Shown: positions 26,119 to 31,188 of the stretch, piece by piece
How positions within the stretch are numbered: the first letter of the stretch is position 1
Layout: the number at the start of each line of letters is the position of its first letter
NCBI GenBank assembly: GCA_024232355.1
Contig: JAAEPW010000466.1
Coordinates: 1-31,188 of the forward strand
Length of the DNA: 31,188 nucleotides
DNA from: Chloroflexota bacterium
Lineage (GTDB): Bacteria; Chloroflexota; Anaerolineae; B4-G1
Reading direction: 5' to 3'
Position numbers and translations under genes: made by a program
The notes under the pieces: model-generated
Told to the model about the DNA's origin: nothing
The model's database searches: none
The model's input: the letters and a program-made list of their open reading frames with translations, nothing else

Positions 26119-27297
26119 TCATTCTCCCGCAAAGATTTCCACACGCCCCGTCAAGCCCGGCAGCAGCCGCAGATTGGTGGAAGACAATCGCACAAAGACA
26201 GTAAAGTGAGCGTCAGCAGCCGCCGTCTCGTTCTGCGGAACGACCGCCTCGACTGTTCCCTCCAATGACTCGTTGGGAAAGGCACGCAGCGTGACAACCG
26301 CCCGCTGGCCGACATCTACATCGGCGGCGTGCTGCTCACCCAGTTTTTGGGTGATGAATAACAATCCGTCCTCCACGTCGAGCAGCGTAACGATGGGCGT
26401 TCCCACACCAATGGTCGCCTCTGGCGCGACGTCTACCGAAAGCACGATGGCCGCCCGGGGCGCGGTGAGACGGGCGTGGGGCAGGTCCTCCTGTACTTGG
26501 GCTAACGTGCGTTCTGCATCCTCGACCGCGTGTTCATAGCTCGGCGCGATGCCGGCTTCTAACGCCGCCACCGCCCGTTCGGCCTGGGCCACATTTTCCT
26601 CATAGGTTCCCAAGCTCAGGTAATCGGCGCTGTGTGCGTTTTCTGTATCAGTCAACCGCATCTCTGCCAACTCTCGGTCGCGTATCGCATGCTGCCAAGC
26701 ATCATGGTATGGATCAAGGTGGATTCGAAACCCAATATTCTGCGCGTCCTCGTATTCCTTCTTGGTATCTGCCTCTGCTTGCCGTGCGTATTCGAGTTGG
26801 GTGCGGGATTCTTCCAGCGAGGTGTCTGTATATTGCAGTTGGGCCGTCGTCAACGCGCGCTGCGCTTCTAGCAAGGATTGTTCGGCGTCGGCGACATCCC
26901 GCTCCCATTGTGTGCGTGCCTGCACACGGTCAGCGGTGGCCCGATCTAGCGCTAGTTGCGCGTCATCTACAGCACGCTGCAAATTAGTCTCATCCAAAAG
27001 CGCCACTAGGTCGCCCGCCTGGACCACGTCGCCGGGCCGGACGGTGATAGTCAACACCCGCCCACTCACCCCACCACCAAAGACCAAACCCATGCTTGGG
27101 TAAATAGAACTCAGTTGTCCATCGGCCGCCACCGTCTTGCCGGTCGCCATCACTGCCACCGGCGGCGATTGCTGCGGTGCGTCATTTTGGACTATCGTCA
27201 TTGTGTCATCTGCATCATCAGAAGTGATTATTCTCGCCCTACAACCAACCAGCATCATAACCGCAACTATAATTAAAATCCCCTTGGAAACTTTCAT
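26119..27297 (-). CDS. HlyD/MacA-type adaptor lipoprotein
   Basis: The 392-aa product has a lipoprotein signal with LVGC (Cys19). A biotinyl-lipoyl-like half motif follows (GVSGRVLTITVRPGDVVQAGDLVALLD), then a long coiled-coil hairpin (about 90-240), the second lipoyl half (ARLTAPRAAIVLSVDVAPEATIGVGTPI) and a beta-barrel domain ending LLPGLTGRVEIFAG. Such proteins work with FtsX/MacB-type ABC transporters. The ATG at 27297 is chosen because GGGAGG lies 7 nt upstream and the signal peptide begins there; a longer in-frame start at 27471 inside the permease gene gives an implausible extension. A lipid-anchored adaptor without an outer-membrane channel gene fits a monoderm envelope. Confidence 0.9.
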   Translation of the reverse strand: MKVSKGILIIVAVMMLVGCRARIITSDDADDTMTIVQNDAPQQSPPVAVMATGKTVAADGQLSSIYPSMGLVFGGGVSGRVLTITVRPGDVVQAGDLVALLDETNLQRAVDDAQLALDRATADRVQARTQWERDVADAEQSLLEAQRALTTAQLQYTDTSLEESRTQLEYARQAEADTKKEYEDAQNIGFRIHLDPYHDAWQHAIRDRELAEMRLTDTENAHSADYLSLGTYEENVAQAERAVAALEAGIAPSYEHAVEDAERTLAQVQEDLPHARLTAPRAAIVLSVDVAPEATIGVGTPIVTLLDVEDGLLFITQKLGEQHAADVDVGQRAVVTLRAFPNESLEGTVEAVVPQNETAAADAHFTVFVRLSSTNLRLLPGLTGRVEIFAGE

Positions 27298-27353
27298 GAT
27301 CAAACCTCCCAGTGTCTCATTTCTAATCTCTAATTTCTTATTTCTAATTCTCA

Positions 27354-30158
27354 TCATGCCCCTCGTAATATCTCCGTCACCTTGCTCCGTACCACTCCGC
27401 GCGCCGCGAGCGCTGCACTGACAAGACTTGCCAAGATAACCACGACAAGAATCGCCAGTGTCGTCAGCCAATCGAACGTCAGATATTGAGGAGTGGGCAA
27501 GAGGCGCATCAAGTTAAAGGTGAGGTAGAAAAAGTAGCCCAGCACCGTTCCAGCTACCGCCCCTGCCAGCGTCGCACTGACGGTCAGCATCACCGCCTCT
27601 AACGCGAATGTGCCCACCAACGCACGCCTGCTCATCCCGACCGCTTTGAGCATCCCGATCTCTCTCCGGCGGGCGTAAACGGCCACATAGACCACAGCAA
27701 AGACGCCTAGGACGCTGGTGACGAAGGAGAGCGCCGCCATCGCCAGCATCAACAAGTGCGCAGTTTTCATATATTGCACCACCTCACGCACCACCTCGGC
27801 GGTAGACGTCACTTCTACCCCATTCTTACTAGCAAAGTAGCGTCGCAGGTCGGCAGCCACCACGGCCTCGTCCGCGCCGTCCGCAGTTGTTGCCAAAACG
27901 CGCCCGATGACGGGCTGCTCGCGCTCAGCGGCCAGGCAGGCTCCCGTCGGGCAGACGTTCGACACGGCGGGATCGTTCGTCAGGCGGATGTAGGTGTCCA
28001 GCGAGACAACAGCCTCGGAATTTTCCATTCGCGCGGCACCCCGGGCATACAAGCCCTGAAAGCCCGGCAAGCTCTCGACCAGCCCGACCACCCGCATATT
28101 GACCACGTGATCCTTGCCCTTTCCGGGCACGCGCACCACGTCTCCCACGCTCAAGTCCATATACTCGGCATACTCGACGCTCAGGATGATAGTGTCCGGC
28201 TCGGCCAACATCTCGGCAAAGGCACGCGGGCCGCCATCGCCATAGCGTATCAGGTCAGGGTAAACAATGCCGTCCAGAGAGTGGGTGATTCCATACACAC
28301 GCACATACGTGCTACGCAGTGCGACTTGATTGGTCATCTGAACCTGATAGCCACCCGTCACACCAGACGTTTGCGCGACGCCCGGTAAGGCACGAAATTC
28401 GTCCAGAAAGCTTGCCGGTTGGCGCGGGCCAAGTTCCGTCGTTATCGGAGCGCCAGTTTGCAGGCGGGTCTGAGAGTCGTTGTTTGCCTGTTCCAGAACG
28501 ACCATCGTCCCCAGGAAAGTGGGCAGCGTGGCGCTGAGGACGATCATCAACGCGATCATGGTGTTGCGCCGTTTGGCCCGCATCAAGTTTGGCCCGGCGA
28601 AAAAGGTCAGTTTGGGAAAAATCACTTTGCTCAAAGAGATCAAGACGCGCTCGAAAGGGACCGTCAGCGCGAAAAAGAGCAGGCTGGCGCCGGTGACGAT
28701 CACGACCAGCCCGCCAAACATCAGAAAAGTAATGACCGAGACATTGCCCCCGATGAGAGCCTGGAGGCTGACAAACATTGGCACCCACAGACCGGTCAGC
28801 AACAGACCGACGATGAGGAAACCAGTATCAAACTTGCGCGAGCGCAGCCGGGCCAGGTCTTCGATCTGTAGACTATCCGCGTTGCCGGGGTTGATGGCGT
28901 GGCGAATTTTAGTTCTGGCCGCCTTGTACGCCGGGGCGATGGTCGATACAGCCAGCACGATTGCGGCGGTCAGCGCCGTCCGTCCCATTGCGGCGAGGGT
29001 GATCATCATCTCGAACTTGGCGCTCGACCCACTCTGGGTGATAAAATAGTTCACCACAGGGATGAGCACCCACAGGCCGAGCGCCTGCCCAATCGCGATA
29101 CCCAGACCAACACCGATCAAGCCGATGAGGGCGACTTCTACCAGCACCAGCCCAAAGAGATGGCTACGCTTGCCTCCCAGGACACGCAGGAATGCCATGT
29201 CACGCTGCCGCTCTTCTACATTGGTGTTAATGATAGAATAGACGAGCAAGCCAACGACACCCATCACCAAAAAGCTGTAAACGTTGGTCAAGGCGCGCTG
29301 AAAGGCGAATGCCTCGCCGCTATCGACCAACGCCTGTGCTTTGGCAATGGAAAATTCATAGTGGATGGCTTGGTCGTTTCCCAGCGTGGCGGAGAGCGCG
29401 TCCCGCATCTCTTCGGCCACACGGCGCACGCGAAAGACGGATGCCTGCGTGTTCATCGAAGTATAGATGGTTTTATCCAGGACCACCACCAGCCGCTCGG
29501 CCTCTCCGGGAACGTTCAGCCAATTTTGGACGGTATCGACGCTTGCCAGGATAAGAAACCGTCCCCCGCCACCCAGCCCGCGGGCCTGAGCGAGGCCACT
29601 GATGGTAAAATTGCGCGTCGCCCGCCCGACGCTGCCGTTCTGCGGCAGGTCGTAGCCTGGCAGGCGCGAGGCGGGCAGGAGGTAGCTCAAGCCAATCTGG
29701 TCGCCGACGGCCAGGCCAAAGGTGTCTGCCATCGCGCGATTGATGACAACGCGGTCTCCTTCCAAGTTATGTATCCCCTCTTGCATCGTCACTTGGCCCA
29801 AGTCGTCCGTGGGCGTCCGCGCTATCAAAGAAGCGCTCGCCGCATGTCCCACGCCCTGCAACTCGACTGTCGCTTGGAAGCGGGGACAGATGACGGCCAC
29901 AGTGGGAGCAGTGTCGCGCAAAAGGGTCGAGATGCGTTCGATGTCGATCAGTTGATCGGGGCTGGTTTCAGCGCGGGTGATGGCGATATCGTGCGCGCCC
30001 GCCTCGCTCTCGACGAATTTGACGTCCTGCTGTTGCAATGATTCGACAGCGTTGTTGAGAATCATCAGCATGACGGTCACGATCAGCAGCGCCAGCACAA
30101 TGATGGCGGTGCGCCCTTTGTGCCGTACAAAGCTTTTGAGGATGTATCGTACCATCAT
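27354..30158 (-). CDS. MacB/LolC-like ABC transporter permease with two FtsX domains
   Basis: The 934-aa permease has an N-terminal membrane segment (about 16-38), a large extracytoplasmic MacB_PCD-type domain, a first FtsX block of three membrane helices (with the cytoplasmic ERQRDMAFLRVLGG motif), a further central helix group and second extracytoplasmic domain, and a C-terminal FtsX block (RRREIGMLKAVGMSRRALVG). This duplicated layout differs from the single 4-TM MacB and resembles large Gram-positive or Chloroflexota FtsX permeases. Its ATG overlaps the ATPase stop by one base (TGATG), so both are coupled. A 56-bp gap with short AAT-rich repeats separates it from the adaptor gene. Confidence 0.93.
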   Translation of the reverse strand: MMVRYILKSFVRHKGRTAIIVLALLIVTVMLMILNNAVESLQQQDVKFVESEAGAHDIAITRAETSPDQLIDIERISTLLRDTAPTVAVICPRFQATVELQGVGHAASASLIARTPTDDLGQVTMQEGIHNLEGDRVVINRAMADTFGLAVGDQIGLSYLLPASRLPGYDLPQNGSVGRATRNFTISGLAQARGLGGGGRFLILASVDTVQNWLNVPGEAERLVVVLDKTIYTSMNTQASVFRVRRVAEEMRDALSATLGNDQAIHYEFSIAKAQALVDSGEAFAFQRALTNVYSFLVMGVVGLLVYSIINTNVEERQRDMAFLRVLGGKRSHLFGLVLVEVALIGLIGVGLGIAIGQALGLWVLIPVVNYFITQSGSSAKFEMMITLAAMGRTALTAAIVLAVSTIAPAYKAARTKIRHAINPGNADSLQIEDLARLRSRKFDTGFLIVGLLLTGLWVPMFVSLQALIGGNVSVITFLMFGGLVVIVTGASLLFFALTVPFERVLISLSKVIFPKLTFFAGPNLMRAKRRNTMIALMIVLSATLPTFLGTMVVLEQANNDSQTRLQTGAPITTELGPRQPASFLDEFRALPGVAQTSGVTGGYQVQMTNQVALRSTYVRVYGITHSLDGIVYPDLIRYGDGGPRAFAEMLAEPDTIILSVEYAEYMDLSVGDVVRVPGKGKDHVVNMRVVGLVESLPGFQGLYARGAARMENSEAVVSLDTYIRLTNDPAVSNVCPTGACLAAEREQPVIGRVLATTADGADEAVVAADLRRYFASKNGVEVTSTAEVVREVVQYMKTAHLLMLAMAALSFVTSVLGVFAVVYVAVYARRREIGMLKAVGMSRRALVGTFALEAVMLTVSATLAGAVAGTVLGYFFYLTFNLMRLLPTPQYLTFDWLTTLAILVVVILASLVSAALAARGVVRSKVTEILRGA

Positions 30159-30871
30159 CAGATTGCGTTCTCCTCTACAATGTGACCGTCACGCAGTTGG
30201 ATCACCCGGTCCGCAAAACGGGCCATGCGCGGGTCGTGGGTGACATAGATCACCGTTGTGCCCTGCTCGCAGTTCAATTGGCCGACGATTTCCATTACTT
30301 CAAAACCAGTAGTCGAGTCGAGGTCGCCCGTAATCTCGTCGCCGATGAGGACAGGTGGGTCGTTGGCCAGCGCTCGGGCGACAGCCACTCGCTGTTGCTG
30401 CCCGCCGGAAAGTTCGCTGGGATAGTGACTGGCCCGGTCAGCCAGGCCGACGCTCTCCAGCAACTGCGTGGCGCGCTGCTTCCGCCCACGCCCGTTCCGT
30501 CCGTTCAGCGCCATCGGCACCTCGACGTTCTCCTGCGCCGTAAAGTTGGCCAGCAGGTTATAGCTCTGAAAGATAAAGCCCATCTTGTTGAGCCGCATCT
30601 CTGAGAGCGCATCCTCCGACAGTGCGACAATGTTCTCGCCGTCCACGCTGACGTGCCCGCGGCTCGGCTCTTCCAGCCCGCCGATGATGTTGAGCAGCGT
30701 GGTCTTGCCAGAGCCGCTGGGCCCCATCAAACAGATCATCTCGCCGCGCGCCACGTCAAGCGAGACGCCCCGCAACGCTTGCACAGCTTCTTTGCCCATC
30801 AGGAACGATTTGTGAACATTGTCCACCTGGATGAAGGTGTCTGGCTCTGTTTCTCTAGTCTGTTTATCCAT
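30158..30871 (-). CDS. ABC transporter ATP-binding protein (MacB/LolD type)
   Basis: The 237-aa ATPase has Walker A GPSGSGKT, a Q-loop IFQSYNLL, the signature LSGGQQQRVAVARAL, Walker B PVLIGDEITGDLD and an H-loop THDPR. The family's usual ADEPTGNLD is altered to GDEITGDLD, but the catalytic Asp-Glu is kept. AAGGAGAG lies about 9 nt before the ATG. It is the first gene of the ABC-permease-adaptor operon. Confidence 0.96.
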   Translation of the reverse strand: MDKQTRETEPDTFIQVDNVHKSFLMGKEAVQALRGVSLDVARGEMICLMGPSGSGKTTLLNIIGGLEEPSRGHVSVDGENIVALSEDALSEMRLNKMGFIFQSYNLLANFTAQENVEVPMALNGRNGRGRKQRATQLLESVGLADRASHYPSELSGGQQQRVAVARALANDPPVLIGDEITGDLDSTTGFEVMEIVGQLNCEQGTTVIYVTHDPRMARFADRVIQLRDGHIVEENAI

Positions 30872-31188
30872 TGTGTCTCGTCTCTCCTTCTGTTGTATGT
30901 ACGCCTATTCTCCTAACGCTATTACGCGTGATTTTATTCGATTGCACCGTAAGAATAACATAGAGATGTCGTGAGATTTTCACGGATTTGTCGCAACTTT
31001 GTCGCAAACAGCACGGAAAGTTGGGGAATTCCAGAGAAGTAAATCTCGGCGTGGTTCAAGTTAGATAGACACTTTTTTCAAGACCCTTTTTCAGGTTGTC
31101 TAGCAGTTCGGATTTTTCTCAGCCAGCAACCCACAAGCGGGAATTTGGAGGGTTTTCACACCCTTTTGAGCCAGTTTTTGCACCAAAA
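30872..31188. other. Non-coding region upstream of the exporter operon
   Basis: Apart from the ribosome site, the possible promoters and the tandem repeat, I see no gene or RNA here. The distal part (31060-31188) is AT-rich with a short TAGACA/TGTCTA symmetry (31066-31071 and 31097-31102). It may continue into a neighbour outside the window. Confidence 0.5.
30957..31007 (-). promoter_or_regulatory. Tandem direct repeat and possible activated promoter of the exporter operon
   Basis: On the minus strand TTGCGACAAA occurs twice (31007-30998 and 30996-30987), exactly one helical turn apart (11-bp period). Downstream lies a possible -10 TATGTT (30962-30957), with no good -35 at the right place, as expected for a promoter needing an activator. 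OmpR-family regulators bind such repeats next to the -35. A second possible -10, TAAAAT, lies at 30936-30931. Confidence 0.45.

Noticed and set aside
27300..27352. AAT-rich short repeats between permease and adaptor genes
   Set aside because: Degenerate simple repeats of this kind are common and no structure or recognised element emerges; the ribosome site of the adaptor lies at its edge.
27298..27471. Upstream start for the adaptor gene
   Set aside because: It would add 58 residues inside the permease gene ahead of a clear lipoprotein signal, whereas ATG 27297 has GGGAGG at good spacing.

Overview
This 31.2-kb window looks like chromosomal DNA from a Chloroflexota (Anaerolineae-like) bacterium. 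The assignment is inferred from protein style: long Pro/Thr-rich linkers on envelope proteins, LysM units with a C-x-PP-x-GW lead-in, 7TM-GAF sensor proteins, a CdaA/CdaR pair, and no outer-membrane export components. It was not tested by database search. Base composition is moderate and fairly even, and I see no transposase, integrase, phage gene or CRISPR array.

Layout. Positions 1-400 are non-coding and hold a 156-bp segment with 16-bp terminal inverted repeats. From 401 to 11539 everything is on the minus strand. In transcription order: a membrane-anchored TPR protein (11539-10013), a tRNA-Leu(CAA) with its own near-consensus promoter, two tandem paralogous membrane-anchored proteins (9781-8437), a small 4-TM protein (8411-7878), a decayed DUF2207-type gene (7881-7475), a 7TM-GAF protein without a kinase (7441-6206), a large 7TM-GAF-PAS histidine kinase (6140-3396), a double-LysM surface protein translationally coupled to it (3399-2218), and an LCP-family cell-wall ligase (2032-401). 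This block is dominated by cell-envelope sensing and assembly.

From 11688 to 21164 genes run on the plus strand: dTDP-glucose 4,6-dehydratase, an SRPBCC protein, a TtcA-like tRNA thiolase, ornithine carbamoyltransferase (argF), a 764-aa soluble TPR protein, the c-di-AMP synthase cdaA overlapping its YbbR-type regulator cdaR, and the ribosome-assembly GTPase der. The first two transcription units of the two arms start from back-to-back promoters in the 148-bp gap between 11539 and 11688.

From 21171 to 30871 genes are again on the minus strand. A KAP-type P-loop NTPase fused to a C-terminal FGE/SUMF1-fold domain (23492-21171) stands alone, with a strong sigma-70-like promoter, just downstream of a long rho-independent terminator. 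Beyond it lies a complete signalling/export module: an ABC ATPase (30871-30158), a two-lobed FtsX permease (30158-27354), a lipoprotein HlyD-type adaptor (27297-26119), an OmpR-family response regulator (25974-25261) and a HAMP histidine kinase (25264-23645). A tandem 10-bp direct repeat with 11-bp period sits upstream of the ABC gene and is a plausible regulator-binding site.

The best candidate for something under-described is the KAP-NTPase/FGE-fold fusion, which lacks the catalytic cysteine pair of true formylglycine-generating enzymes and so probably uses that domain for binding. Secondary points of interest are the decayed DUF2207 gene, the kinase-less partner of the large sensor kinase, and the TPR-cdaA-cdaR-der arrangement.
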